Origin: Sacculina carcini
Lineage: Eukaryota > Arthropoda > Thecostraca > Sacculinidae
Assembly: GCA_916048095.2 (NCBI GenBank)
Contig: OU696576.1
Coordinates: forward strand, 3,326,501-3,390,500
Direction: 5' to 3'
DNA length: 64,000 nucleotides
Position numbers and translations under genes: made by a program. This document shows positions 38,713 to 49,700 of the stretch, piece by piece (position 1 is the stretch's first letter; each line of letters begins with the position of its first letter). The notes under the pieces were generated by a model. That model was not told where the DNA came from. It saw only the letters and a program-made list of their open reading frames with translations, and ran no database searches.

Positions 38713-41700
38713 TCAAAAGTAGTGGTAGTCTGGTTGTTTTGTGAATCTCACTTTTCGTCCAGTCCGCGTTGTGACTGGCGTTGGCGGCGACGCTCGAGGA
38801 ACAGGTACTGGAGCAGGTCGCAGTGCGGCGGGTGTCCGTGGAGCCGGAGTAGGTGTGCATGGTGACGAGGCGGTCGGAGAAGCTGACTGGACAGTAACGA
38901 CGGCTGGTTTCAAGCGATCGAATGACAGTGTCTCCGACCCACCAGTTGGCAGAGAAATCACGAACACTCTCGGTGATCTGGAAATAACTCGGAATGGGCC
39001 GCGATATGGCGCTTCAAGCGGGCGGCGGACTCGGTCGACGCGCACCAACACGTGCTCACAGATCATGAGTCTTGAAGGCACGTAGGAAGGCGATGTGTTG
39101 TGCGAAGTACCGGCAGACAATTTGTGGAAATCCACTTCTTGCATTCGTTTGGTGAGATCTAACACAAACTCATGCTGCGCCTTGGTCGAGACGGTGTCGC
39201 CCGTCGGTACACGCGGACACAACATGTTGCTGCCAGTCACAGCTGTAAATGGTGAGATGCCGGACTCGGTGGGCAACAAGCGAATACCCAGCATCACCAC
39301 TGGCAACGCAGAGAGCCATCATTGCTTACGAGCCATGATCGATGTTTTTATCACACGATGTAGCCGCTCAACCAATCCGTTTGATTGCGGTCGATACGCA
39401 GTGGTTCTAATGCGGTGAAAACCAACTAATTGCGAGATCTCACGGAACAATTCTGACTCAAGCTGTGTGCCACGATCGGTTACCACACGAAGCGGGACAC
39501 CGAAGCGCGACACCCAGTGAGTCATGAAGGCGTCGGCGACGGCTACAGCGGTGATGTCTTGCAGAGGAACAGCCTCCGACCAGCGACTTGCTCGATCGAT
39601 ACATGTGAGAATATACCGATAAGGCGTAGAGAACGGATGGCCGCGTGGAGTGGCCGGCGGCAATGGCCCGACCAAATCGATGTGGACACATTCGAATCGC
39701 TCACTAGGAACTGCGAATTCGGTGAGTGGCGATTTAGTGTGGCGTGTGATCTTCGTTTGTTGACGCTCCGTGCAGGCGCGCACCCATGACTTGATGTCTT
39801 TCTCCATCTAAGGCCACACATATCGAGACTTGAGCAGCTTGACGCTGGCCGTGATTCCAGGGTGGCTGAGACTGTGCATCTGATCGAAAACAGAACGCCT
39901 ACATTTGAGCGGCAGAAACGGTCTGGAATAAGGCGTTGATGTGTCGCACAGCAGAGGTTGATCTCCCGACGTCATAAATGGCGTAAGAGAAGCGGCAGCT
40001 GCCTGGGTCTCAGCATCATCGGCTTGGGCGCGCACAATCGCCGGCAGGTCCTATACGTCCACTTGGACTGCATTTACGCTGCGCGAGAGGCAGTCAGCGA
40101 CCATGTTCTCTGCTCTTCGGATGTATTGTACATCTGACACGTATTCGTTAATGTACGACCAGTGCCTTTGCTGACGATCCGATTTGGCCACGTTTGGGCT
40201 GATGAAAGCAGAAACCAGAGGTTTGTAATCCGTCAACAAAGTCACTGACCGACCTTTTAAATAGTGTCGAAAGTGCAGCACGGAATAATAGGCGGCCAGG
40301 AGCTCACGATCGTAAACCGAGTACTTGCGCTGGGCTGCAGACAATTTCTTCGAGAAAAATGAGATGGGTTGAGGTACTCCGTCAACCATCTGATGTAGTG
40401 CAGCCCCAGCAGCAGTCGAAGAGCAATCGGTAACGAGTTGCATATGAGAACAGTGCGGTAGCGGATGCGGCAGTGTGCATGCGCTAGCCAGTGACTGTTG
40501 GATGATATCGAAAGCGGCCAGCTCTTCGTCGTTCAGTGCAAGAGACTTATTGTTTGGTTGATGCTTGGTTCGTTCTGACAGTAGGTGCACAATGTTGGCG
40601 AAGCCAGGAATCATCCGGCGATAAAAACCCACCATGCCTAAGAAACGGCGGAGAGATGAGGAGTCAGCTGGAACCAGAAAGTCGTTGATAGCAGCGATCT
40701 TTGCGTCCGGAGGACACACGCCCGCAGCAGTGACTTGATGCCCGAGAAAATCTACGCTCGATTGAAAGAACGAGCATTTATCTAACGACAAACGAAGCCC
40801 CTGCCGCTCGAACACATCAAACACAGCTGACAAGTCACGCAGATGTTGCTCTTCGTTTTGCGAGAACACCAGAACATCATCGAGGTACATAAAAGTGCAC
40901 TTCAGATGTGAAAGAATGGTGTTCATCAGCCTTGGAAATGTAGCACCCGCGTTTTTCAAACCCAGCGGCATGAAAACATATTCAAAAAGCCCAAATGGCG
41001 TAATGACTGCGGTCTTGGCGGTATCTGCCTCGCTCATAGGCACTTGATGGTACGCCTGGAGCAGATCAAGTTTCGAGAACATCATCATACCGGCCAAGCG
41101 AGCAGATAGGTCCTGAATATGCGGCAGTGGGTAGCGATCAGGCACCGTACGAGTGTTCAGTGCCCTGTAATCGCCGGTGATGCGCCACTCACCGGGTGTC
41201 TTCTTGGCGACCATATGGAGCGGAAAAGACCACGGCGAGTTGGAGCGACGGACAACAACTGCCTGCATGAGGGCCTCGAATGCAGATTCGTCTGCTTGCT
41301 CTTTGTCAGCAGTCAAACGACGAGGAAGAGCAAAGACGGGTGCTGCGCTGCCTGTGTCAATGGTATGTTGCACCGGCATAGTGACATTCTCACAGACAGA
41401 GCGTGGTGCAATCAGAGTTGCATGTTGGGTCAACAGCAAACGCATAGGTGATGAAAGGTGACTCAAATCATTAAACACCAGTCCAGCATACTGCTCATCG
41501 TTGGATTTGACTGGCACACGGAGCAATGTGGTGGTGTCACGAATACACCTGTTATGACAGTCCACCACCAGTTTGAAGTGCGTGAGAAAATCGTGCCCCA
41601 GCAGCGGAGACACAGCATCTGAGACAACGAATGTCCAAGCGAATTTTCGACGCAATTTTTGCAGCACAATATCAAGACGGACCTCGCCATGCACCGACAT

Positions 41701-41910
41701 AGGTTGGCCGTTTGCTGCTGAAATGCGTACAGAAGTCGGCTGAAGCGACGGCGTACTCACTACACTTGGCGGAATAATAGAAACTCCAGCACCGGTGTCA
41801 ACGACGAAGTTCAGCCAGATAGTACAGATACGGGCTGCAACTGTTAGGAGCGGCATGCCATATGGTGCAGCAACCATAGCCTGCCGTTCTAGTTTTCCGA
41901 CGTGTGACAA
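38713..41910 (-). pseudogene. pol: C3 Pol with three in-frame stops
   Basis: A single 1066-codon frame in the -1 phase to gag, overlapping it by 22 bases. Retropepsin reads FVVDTGAGVSIIPP. RT has WRITGDYRALNTRT, FSKLDLLQAYHQVPM and the catalytic box FMYLDDVLVFS. RNase H has LVTDCSSTAAGAAL and LLTDYKPLV. Integrase has HPGITASV ... CTERQQ, where the second Cys of the finger is Arg, and the core IDLVGPLP, TDRGTQLESELF and NGLVERLHR. Stops are TAG at 40051-40053, TAG at 39808-39810 and TGA at 39319-39321. There is no frameshift, so decay is by substitution only and recent in evolutionary terms. Confidence 0.88.
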
Positions 41911-42686
41911 TCTGGAGTGGTTGGCATGGCTCTAGAGCGAGCAACAGGTGCTGGTGAAGAACTTCGCGAACTCGGCTCCATCTGTAGTCCCGCTGTTTTA
42001 TTAGGCCATTGGCACCACGGCTTGCACTTACGTGCTGAATTACCGTAAAACACGTGCCATCTGCACACAGGTGGACGCTGGCCGTGAAGGAACGGCTGCA
42101 TGCTGAAATTGCGCGATGAACGCGATTGGCCTGCCGTCGGCTGCTGAGATGCATGCGTGTTGAAGGCACTAGAGGAGCGAGCAGGAGTGTTGGCACTGAG
42201 AAGTGGCATGAGTTCATCCGCCAGCTTAGCCATGTCCTTCAAAGCCATTGTTTGCTGAGCTGCAAGCACAGCTCCAATGGTCGGCGGCAGAGTTTTTATA
42301 AACTGGTGGCGCACGAGATCGTCAGAGACGCCCAATTTTGCTGCCGTTGTCTGCAGTTCAGCCATGTTAACTGACGGACGGCCGGTGAATTGCTGCTTGG
42401 CAATTATTTCCTCGAAGAGTTCCGACTTGGTGCGTTGATATAACTGCACGACTTCTGCTTTGAGAGACGAATAATTCTGTTCTTGAAGAGTCGATGGCGG
42501 AAGTCGGCTGACAACATTGGGTGGAAGTGATGAGAACACGTAGAAAAATTTGGTACTTTCCGTTGTGATGTTGCGCAAGTGAAACTGCGCCTCCAGAACG
42601 ACAAACCAACCGTCAACAGCACCCTCCATGAACGGCGGTGGCTTTATGGCCACAGCATTTACGTGCTCTTCCAATCCTGTCTCCAT
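41889..42686 (-). CDS. gag: C3 Gag, CsRn1 type
   Basis: An open Gag of about 265 codons from the ATG at 42686 (METGLEEHV). The frame is open 26 codons further up to 42764, but those codons are hydrophobic, unlike Gag, and probably leader. The core reads PPPFMEGAVDGWFVVLEAQF, FFYVFSSLPPNVVSRL and TKSELFEEIIAKQQ. The C-terminal zinc motif CRWHVFYGNSARKCKPWCQW carries the complete Cys-His-Cys-Cys set of the CsRn1 family. A Ser/Gln/Pro-rich stretch precedes it. Confidence 0.87.
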   Translation of the reverse strand: METGLEEHVNAVAIKPPPFMEGAVDGWFVVLEAQFHLRNITTESTKFFYVFSSLPPNVVSRLPPSTLQEQNYSSLKAEVVQLYQRTKSELFEEIIAKQQFTGRPSVNMAELQTTAAKLGVSDDLVRHQFIKTLPPTIGAVLAAQQTMALKDMAKLADELMPLLSANTPARSSSAFNTHASQQPTAGQSRSSRNFSMQPFLHGQRPPVCRWHVFYGNSARKCKPWCQWPNKTAGLQMEPSSRSSSPAPVARSRAMPTTPDCHTSEN

Positions 42687-42780
42687 CGAACGGTCATTCT
42701 TTTTGACGAAAAAATGTAGCCAGTGAAAATAGCAGAAAAATATATACAATATGATGCAAGGCACAAGAGCTCACCAACCG

Positions 42781-42798
42781 ATCACGTCGTGGTCACCA
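42781..42798 (-). other. C3 primer-binding site (tRNA-Trp)
   Basis: On the minus strand, TGGTGACCACGACGTGAT follows the LTR after one base. It has one mismatch to the tRNA-Trp 3' end complement. Confidence 0.85.
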
Positions 42799-43136
42799 AT
42801 GTGGCGTTTGGTTAGCCACTGAATTACTTACGTTCACAATGCGAGATCGTTGGACCGACTGTATTTGACCCCAGTGTTCAGGTCACACATCAGGTCATAC
42901 CACAGGTCACACACAAGCATACAGACATACAATTGGTCAAGCACACACATGATCCAACAACACACGCAGTGACAAAGGCAAACACGACACACAGATATAC
43001 TAGCTCAGTAGACGCATATACACCGGACACACACCACTGACCCAAGACTAACTACACACAGAAATACACTTGACATACATACACACCAGACACGCATACA
43101 GACGAGCGAAACGTACACACACGACAGGACACACTA

Positions 43137-44056
43137 GAAGCTACTAGCTACTTAATTTGGATCTAGTACAATATTGCCCAATGAACATATTGGCCAAAAA
43201 CGCCCGCATGCTCCCATACTCTGCAATAGGGCAATATGTTCACCTCGGCCAGTGAAGTGTCAAAGGCGTATCAAGAGCGGTGAGTGCGACTGTGGCGTGT
43301 GGCCAATATGTTCACTTTTCACCATGGCGAAATTTTAGTGGTTTTCAACACAAGACAAGAGTTCATACACAAGTAGCTAGCACCTCACATACTGTGGGGT
43401 TATTGGCTAGGCTCAGTAATCTAAATTGACTTAACCTGACCTGACCTGACCTAACCTAGCCAAGACTAAACCTAGCCGCACAGTATGTTAGGTGCTAGCT
43501 ACTTGTTGTATAGAAACTCGTGTGTTGTGTTGAAAACCACTGAAATTATGCTATGGTGAAAAGTGAACATATTGGCTACACGCCACAGTCGCACTCACCG
43601 CACTTGGTACGCCTTTGACACTACGCTGGTCGAGGTGAACATATTGCCCTATTGCAGAGTATGGGAGCATGCGGGCGTTTTTGGCCAATATGTTCATAGG
43701 GCAATATTGTAGTACTCCCCTTAATTTCACTTCCATCCACAAACTATTCACCCTGTTACTAATCTTTCGTGACCTAAATAGAGGCAGCACGTTCCAAATA
43801 AGAGCCAACGTCTCACATACACGCAGAAACAACATGGACATTACCTGTCCTGCGTTTAGAACAATATTGTTTAAAAATAGTCTTTTTTATTTTGGTCCGA
43901 ATCTGTTCAATAGTCTTCCTCATCGTCTGAAATCTCTTCCAGCTACAAATAAATCACTGATCAAAAAGTATATAAAGAAATATTTGTTGGATTTACAGTG
44001 TACTCAGTCTCCTTAGGAGATTGAATTCGCAGTTTTGCTTGAGCGATTTTGTGCTT

Positions 44057-44090
<34 letters not shown>

Positions 44091-44323
44091 CTTCTGACAA
44101 TTGTGTTTCTACTTTTGGATGAATGATATATAATCCCACTTCACATAGTATTGTCTTTTTCAATTGTCACATTGTCCAAAACCTTCATGTCTGCTATTGT
44201 CCTAACTTTCATGTCCGCTAAGGAGCTCATGCTCGGCGGACATTTGTCACCTTGATTTGTTCTTATTTTCTGATTATTGTATTGTTTGTGTGTGACAATA
44301 AACTTACAATTTAAAAAAAATTT
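43137..44323 (+). mobile_element. 5'-truncated LINE with fold-back element, in the C3 5' LTR
   Basis: Flanked by ACACACTA (43129-43136 and 44324-44331). The right part, 43715-44016, encodes a LINE RT C-terminus (NNMDITCPAF, LFYFGPNLFNSLPHRLKSL). The 3' end has a GT microsatellite (44058-44087), AATAAA and a terminal A-run, the usual LINE end. The left part is occupied by the fold-back element at 43169-43709. Confidence 0.83.
43169..43709. mobile_element. Fold-back (MITE-like) element
   Basis: Two arms of roughly 240 bp are inverted copies of each other with scattered mismatches. They start CAATATTGCCC and contain GAACATATTGGCCAAAAACG, CTCCCATACTCTGCAATAGG and a GTAGCTAGCACCT inner end. A loop of about 60 bp contains ACCTGACCTGACCTAACC. 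TAGTA flanks both sides (43164-43168 and 43710-43714). It has no coding capacity, so it would need a transposase from elsewhere; the superfamily is not identifiable from these ends. Confidence 0.85.
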
Positions 44324-44691
44324 ACACACTAACACTTCCGCAAACATACAAACCATGCAAAACATGACACACCACAATGGTTTTGCATTCAATTATTGAG
44401 TTAACCATTGTGTAAGAAAGCAGGGTTTGAGAACTGTTTTTATGCTAAAATCTGAAACTGTTTTGAAAAAACAACAGGTGGCATAATTTTTTATTATTTT
44501 TTACATATTACTTTTTTCCTACCAGAAATGAACTACGTTGATTATAATAACTTTATTCATTTCATTCAGCAGATCAATTATTTGCAAATATAAAAGTACA
44601 AACACCGCAAATATTTACACAAATACTACAAATATGCACACAAACTTAGTGTCCCTAATGAGGCTACGAATAAAAGCGGGTCGCATTAATC

Positions 44692-44923
44692 TGTGGCGGT
44701 TGGCTCGCCACAAAGCTACACTAGCACACAGAGCGAGTGTTCTGGACCGACTGTGTATTGCACATATGACACATATTACAAGGCTGCACCGCACATGCAG
44801 ATGTATAGGATTGTGTAATATGATGCCGCACACAAAACGCTGCAAGGGCAGAGGACACTGCGCGTGTGCTTCTGGCGGGTTCCCCGAAGTAGTGCGTGAC
44901 GCTGTTGCACGTGGCGCACCACA
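44692..44923 (-). repeat. Solo LTR related to N1 and C3
   Basis: 232 bp, from TGTGGCGGTTGGCTCGCCAC to GGCGCACCACA on the plus strand, flanked by AATC (44688-44691 and 44924-44927). It matches the N1 LTRs (62983 and 63693) along its length. LTR-LTR recombination after insertion is the likely origin. Confidence 0.92.
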
Positions 44924-45976
44924 AATCAGAGTGACAATCCTGACCAGAAAAACAGACAATATTTTCGTGTAGGAAAAACTGAGATATATATGTAATGTAC
45001 AAAAAGGTATTTGAACACAAATAACTACATCAAAGAAACCATTATCCATAAAATCAGTTCTAGAAACAGGTTACTAATAAAAAACAGTTAATTTGGTTCA
45101 ACTTTCCTTGATCTGCCGCTATTTTTCTACAATCTCTACATCTACGAAAACCGTTTTAAAAAAAGATATATTTGGAAATATACCATGGTTAAAAACAGTT
45201 TAAATCAAGTGGTTTATCCAGCCGCTTATACGTACCAGCATGCTACTTGATATACAAAAGGTATTTGAACGTACATCAATCAAATCTATCTTACATAGAT
45301 ACTGTTTTAGAAAACATTGTTTCATTAAAAAAGCGTTAGTTTAAATGAACGTTTGTCAAAGAAACACTTGACCATCCAATTAACTTGTCTTGTTCTGCTG
45401 TCAACATTTTCTGAATCTGTACATTAATAAAACGAATTTAAAACCAATTTGAAAAACATCATCGCATTTTTTTTCATAAAAACATGGTTTCTTTAAAAAA
45501 ACACATGATTACTCAATTAATTTCTTTTATTCTGCTGACAAATTATTTCAAATATCCACATCATTAAAACCATCTTCAAAAACATGGGTTTTCTCAATGA
45601 AAAAACCTAAACCACCTGACCCGGATGCACTTTCAAACAGTCTCCTGAGGTATTTATTGATACATATTTTTGTTGTTTATACTATTATCAAATTATCTTT
45701 CAAATAAGACACATAAAGATGTACAAAACGTCAATTAAACTCGTTTCTATTTACTAAAATCCTACATGCGATGACAATTCGGGCTAATTCTAAAAAAAAG
45801 AAGTAAAAAACCCTTAAAAACATGTTTTTGTGTGCAAAAGAACGCAACAAAAACACGTTGTTTTGCATCACTAGTTGAGACTCCCAACTCCCATCGAATC
45901 CCATCGAATCCCATCTCCCAACTCCTAATGCACTCCCAACTCCTAATGCACTCCCAACTACTAATGCTACAACCCA
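44924..45976. other. A/T-rich region with degenerate repeats, no gene
   Basis: The block AAAGGTATTTGAAC recurs at about 45003 and 45257, suggesting a degenerate ~254-bp repeat. A-run/T-run motifs (AAAAACATGTTTTTG, AAAACATGGTTTC) are frequent to 45860. At 45888-45965 there is a short tandem run of CCCATCGAAT and ACTCCTAATGC units. Confidence 0.55.
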
Positions 45977-46524
45977 ATGCATGTCTGTCGCTCCTCCTCA
46001 AATTCTTCTAAAACTTCGGGTGGCGGTGTCGGCGTTATTTTTAATTCTTCTCTAGGTATTTCTTTACTTTCTGACCTTTCATTCACCTCAGTGTCATTTG
46101 AGTACATCGCTACTTCTCTGTGTCTGCCTGCGTCGCCTAAGCTGGGTATACTGCTTGTCTACCGCCATAATAACCCAGGCTCATATTCTCAATTTATCTC
46201 CGACTTTGACACCCTTATTTCGTATTTTTTCCAACACATTTACGATAATTTTATTATTATTGGGAACTTTAATTTCTGAGTGAACTGTCCCCTATCACAG
46301 CCCTATGCTTATGATTTTCTTTACTTAATTCTTGGGGTCTTTCTGTTATGAATTCGGGTATTACTCATACTTGAGGCCACCATTTTCTCATTTTACAGCT
46401 TCATCCGCAAATTAAATTCTTCCCGGTTTGCTTACTTTCACACCTGATGCCACCACATCCGATCATAACCTCATTTCCTTTGCTTTAAAACATCAAAAAC
46501 TGGCTAATACACACTCACCAAAAA
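45977..46524 (+). pseudogene. LINE H, part 1: AP endonuclease domain
   Basis: The frame gives the endonuclease of a CR1/L2-like LINE: TSGGGVGVIFNSSLGISLL, LCLPASPKLGILLVYR and FIIIGNFNF. The last motif normally reads GDFN, so a catalytic Asp is Asn here. A stop (TGA, 46279) and more substitutions follow. The sequence continues towards RT (ACACACTCACCAAAAACC) until M2 interrupts it at 46530. The left end near 45977 is not clearly defined. Confidence 0.78.
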
Positions 46525-46529
46525 CCTAC

Positions 46530-46715
46530 TGTTGTGGTGTTTATATAATGGTTAAATGTTCTTGATGTGCAGTGAACGTGGCGCGCGGGAGAGGGCGACG
46601 CGGGGAGTTTTTTTGGGGACGGTTTTCCTTTCTTCATGCTCTTGAATATTTATCGTTGTTGGTCGCTTCCAATATAATCAGCATTTGGATTGAGTGTTAT
46701 GTCTCAACCAGAACA
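46530..46715 (+). repeat. M2 5' LTR
   Basis: It starts TGTTGTGGTG and ends ACCAGAACA. A TATA-like TTTATATAATGG lies near 46539. The gag-pol ATG (46699) lies inside its last 17 bases. Confidence 0.96.
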
Positions 46716-49700
46716 TGGCGCAGTCGGTAGTGGAACCACCGAAAACCCTTTTTTGGCTCAATCGCAATCACAGGGGTGGGCGGGAAAAGTTAACCCACCA
46801 CCAAAACTGAACCTTTCAGTGGATAAAAGTGGATTCTCATTGTGGAAATCGCGGTACGATGATTACGTTCTTTTATCAGGTCTTTTACATGCTGATAAAT
46901 TCATTCAAATGGCGGTACTCAGATCAATGATGAGCGATGAAACATTGCGCGTAGTGCAAAACTTGGATTTGTCTGACGCCGATTCAGTGCAGCCTGGAAA
47001 GGTACTGAAAGCTCTGGAAGCTTATGCACAGGGTCAGATTAATGAAGTGGTGGAGCGCCGCAATTTCAATATGCGATCGCAGATGCAAGGGGAACTGTTC
47101 GATTATTTTCTCGTTTCTTTACGTGACTTCAGCTCGTCTTGCAATTTCTGTGATTCGTGCAGGGACAGTTTGATCCGCGACCGAATTGTCATTGGCTTGA
47201 GAGACCATGCAGTCATCAAGCGTCTCTGCTCAGAGAAGAAACTCACTTTGGACAAGGCCATCGAGATATGTCGAATTCACGAGGCCGCTGAGAGAGACAC
47301 CACTGTCATTGTCGGTAAGGCACACGATAGTGATGCCGCAGTTTGCGCTGCCGGCAAGAAATATCAGCCGAGTGATAAACCGTCAAAATGTCAGAAATGT
47401 GGACGCGCACACAGGGGGCGCTGTCCTGCAGATGGCAAGACATGTCACATTTGTAAAAAGCTTGGTCACTTTGCCTCAATGTGCCGATCGCGGAAAATGA
47501 AAAAAACCGCGGACGCTAGTCACGCAGCCGTAGTAGCCACTATGTCGGACAAGCGCGCACCGCGTATCAATGTGTGGGTAGAGCAGGATGGTCAAGGCTC
47601 TCACGTTATGGCACTCCCGGATAGTGGGGCTGACATTACTGTTGGTGGAGTCGACTTTCTGCACCAGGTGGGTGGTCATATCGACAACCTCTTGCCGCCG
47701 TTAGTGATGCCGCGAGCAGCCGATGGACACTCCATGAAATCCCACGGTATGTTGTCAATCAGAGTCAAGCTCGGTGAAGCTGTAGTTGGTACACAGGCTC
47801 ACATTCTGAAAGGCGCATCTGGTCTTCTTCTATCGTGGGACGTGGCTCGATCGTTGATGGTTCTACCTCCAGCGTATCCCGCTCAATTGTTGAGAGTCGA
47901 GGAAAACAAGTGCAGAAGCCCTTCGACCACATCAGAGGTCGCCGCCGGCAATCGTGCGCAGCCCTTAGTACGCAATGCAGAATTCGGTGCTCACGTCAAT
48001 GCCCTGCCGGCGTCACCAGACAACGCTAGTCTCTCAATAATGGTCGAGTTCTCCGACGTCTTCGACAGAGTGGTAAAGGTGCTCCCTGGCGAAGATTACC
48101 AGATCCACCTGCGGGAGGGCGCTGAGCCTTTCTCCATGAAAGCGCCCCGCAGAGTGCCGTTCTCATTGCGAGAACCTCTTCGAGCGGAACTCGACAAATT
48201 GGTCGACAACGGTATTATATTCCCAGTCGCTGAGCCCACTGATTGGTGTGCCCCAATAGTGGTGACCAAGAAACGATCCGGAGAAGGCATTCGTTTGTGC
48301 GTGGACTTATCACGTCTCAACAAATCTGTTCGTAGAGAGTTATACCAGAGTGGCACACCCATGGAATGTGTATCATCCATTGAAGCTACTAACGCGAGGT
48401 GGTTTGCTGTACTTGACTGCCTAAAGGGATATCATCAGTGTCCACTAGCGCCTAGCAGCCAACCACTGACAACCTTCATAACCCCCTTTGGACGCTTCAT
48501 GTTTCGCAGAGCCCCGTATGGCGTGTGCTCGATCTCAGAACACTACGAACGGCGCATGACCCAATGCTTTGATGGCTTACAGGGCATTCAGCGTCTGGTA
48601 GATGACGTCGTGGTGTACGGAAGCAACCCTTCTGAACTTGCAGAAAGAACCCGTGCCTTGCTACAACGCTGCCGTGAGAACCAGGTCTCACTAAACCGCA
48701 ACAAGGTGCAATACATGCAGGAATCCGTCAAATTCGCTGGTTTCATCCTGTCTGCAGACGGATACCGCCCCGATCCATCGCTAACAAATGCGATCGTGAA
48801 ATTCAGCACACCGCAGAATTTGTCAGAACTGCGCGGATTCTTCGGACTGGCGAACCAGATTGCCAGCTTCAGTGATCGTGTATCGAGGGCTCTCATGCCG
48901 CTACGTCCACTCCTCAGTCAGAAGAACGAATTCCTCTGGGAAGTCCAGCACACTGCAGCGTTTGAGCAGGCAAAGTCTGCCTTGTCCACACCCGGCACGT
49001 TGGCGTTTTTTGATGCTACCAGACCGACGAGGCTCTATACGGACGCCAGCAGGTTGAATGGCGTTGGTTTCCTGCTTCAGCAGCAGCAATCTGACGAATC
49101 ATGGAGACTCGTGCAAGCTGGATCCAGATTTCTCACCGATGCCGAGTCGCGATATGCTGCGATCGAAATCGAACTCACTGCGGTGGCGTGGGCATTCAAA
49201 AAGTGCCGGCTGTTTCTTTACGGTATGAAAATGTTCGATGTATTTGTCGACCACCGTCCTTTGGTTCCAATTCTCAATAACAAATTGTCATGTGACCTCG
49301 AAAATCCTCGTCTTCAGCGATTGAAGCTAAAAATTGACGAGCTCGGTCCTTTCTGTGCTCACTGGATAAAAGGCACAGAACACAGCGCTGCTGATGCCCT
49401 CTCGCGCAGTCCCGTCGACCAGCCGGTGGAGGGGGATGATGTAGGCGAAGATGGAGGCGAGAACGTGCTGTCTATCGTCGTACAAGAAGCTGAATCAACA
49501 GGCGCTGACTTACACCTGCAAGACATACGGAAAGAAGCTGCGAGTGACGTCGAGTATCAGAAGCTGAAAGAGATAGTTCAGAAAGGCTTCCCAGATCACA
49601 AACATGCTACGCCGACGGAGTTGCGGTCTTTCTGGAACGTGAGGGAACAGCTATCAGTTGATGACGGCCTGGTGGTCTACGGAAGACGCCTGGTGGTGCC

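Larger units (their letters stand above)
37222..44376 (-). mobile_element. C3: CsRn1-like element with LINE fragments in both LTRs
   Basis: Minus-strand gag and pol of CsRn1 type lie between two long LTRs starting TGTGGTGT and ending in CGCCACA. Each LTR contains a different LINE fragment with its own target duplication. Without them the LTRs are about 385 bp. A tRNA-Trp primer site and a purine tract are in place. I see no matching target duplication at 37217-37221 and 44377-44381. Pol carries three in-frame stops. Confidence 0.88.
42800..44376 (-). repeat. C3 5' LTR, split by a LINE fragment
   Basis: It starts TGTGGCGTTTGGTTAGCCAC on the plus strand, is interrupted at 43137-44323 between two ACACACTA copies, and ends GACACACCACA at 44376. 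Confidence 0.85.

Noticed and set aside
38713..41910. Alternative genetic code to explain in-frame stops
   Set aside because: All three stop codons occur as breaks in decayed elements, while M2 Gag-Pol and C4 Pol are open under the standard code.
42687..42764. N-terminal hydrophobic extension of C3 Gag as a signal peptide
   Set aside because: It lies in the leader just after the primer site; the Gag-like sequence starts at the second Met, and other CsRn1 Gags here lack such an extension.
43425..43460. Telomere-like CCTGACCTGACCTAACC run
   Set aside because: Only a few degenerate units in the loop of the fold-back element; not a telomeric array.
46716..46730. TGGCGCAGTCGG resembles a tRNA A box (polymerase III promoter)
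   Set aside because: It lies exactly at the LTR edge, starts with TGG and complements a tRNA-Ser 3' end. There is no B box or cloverleaf.
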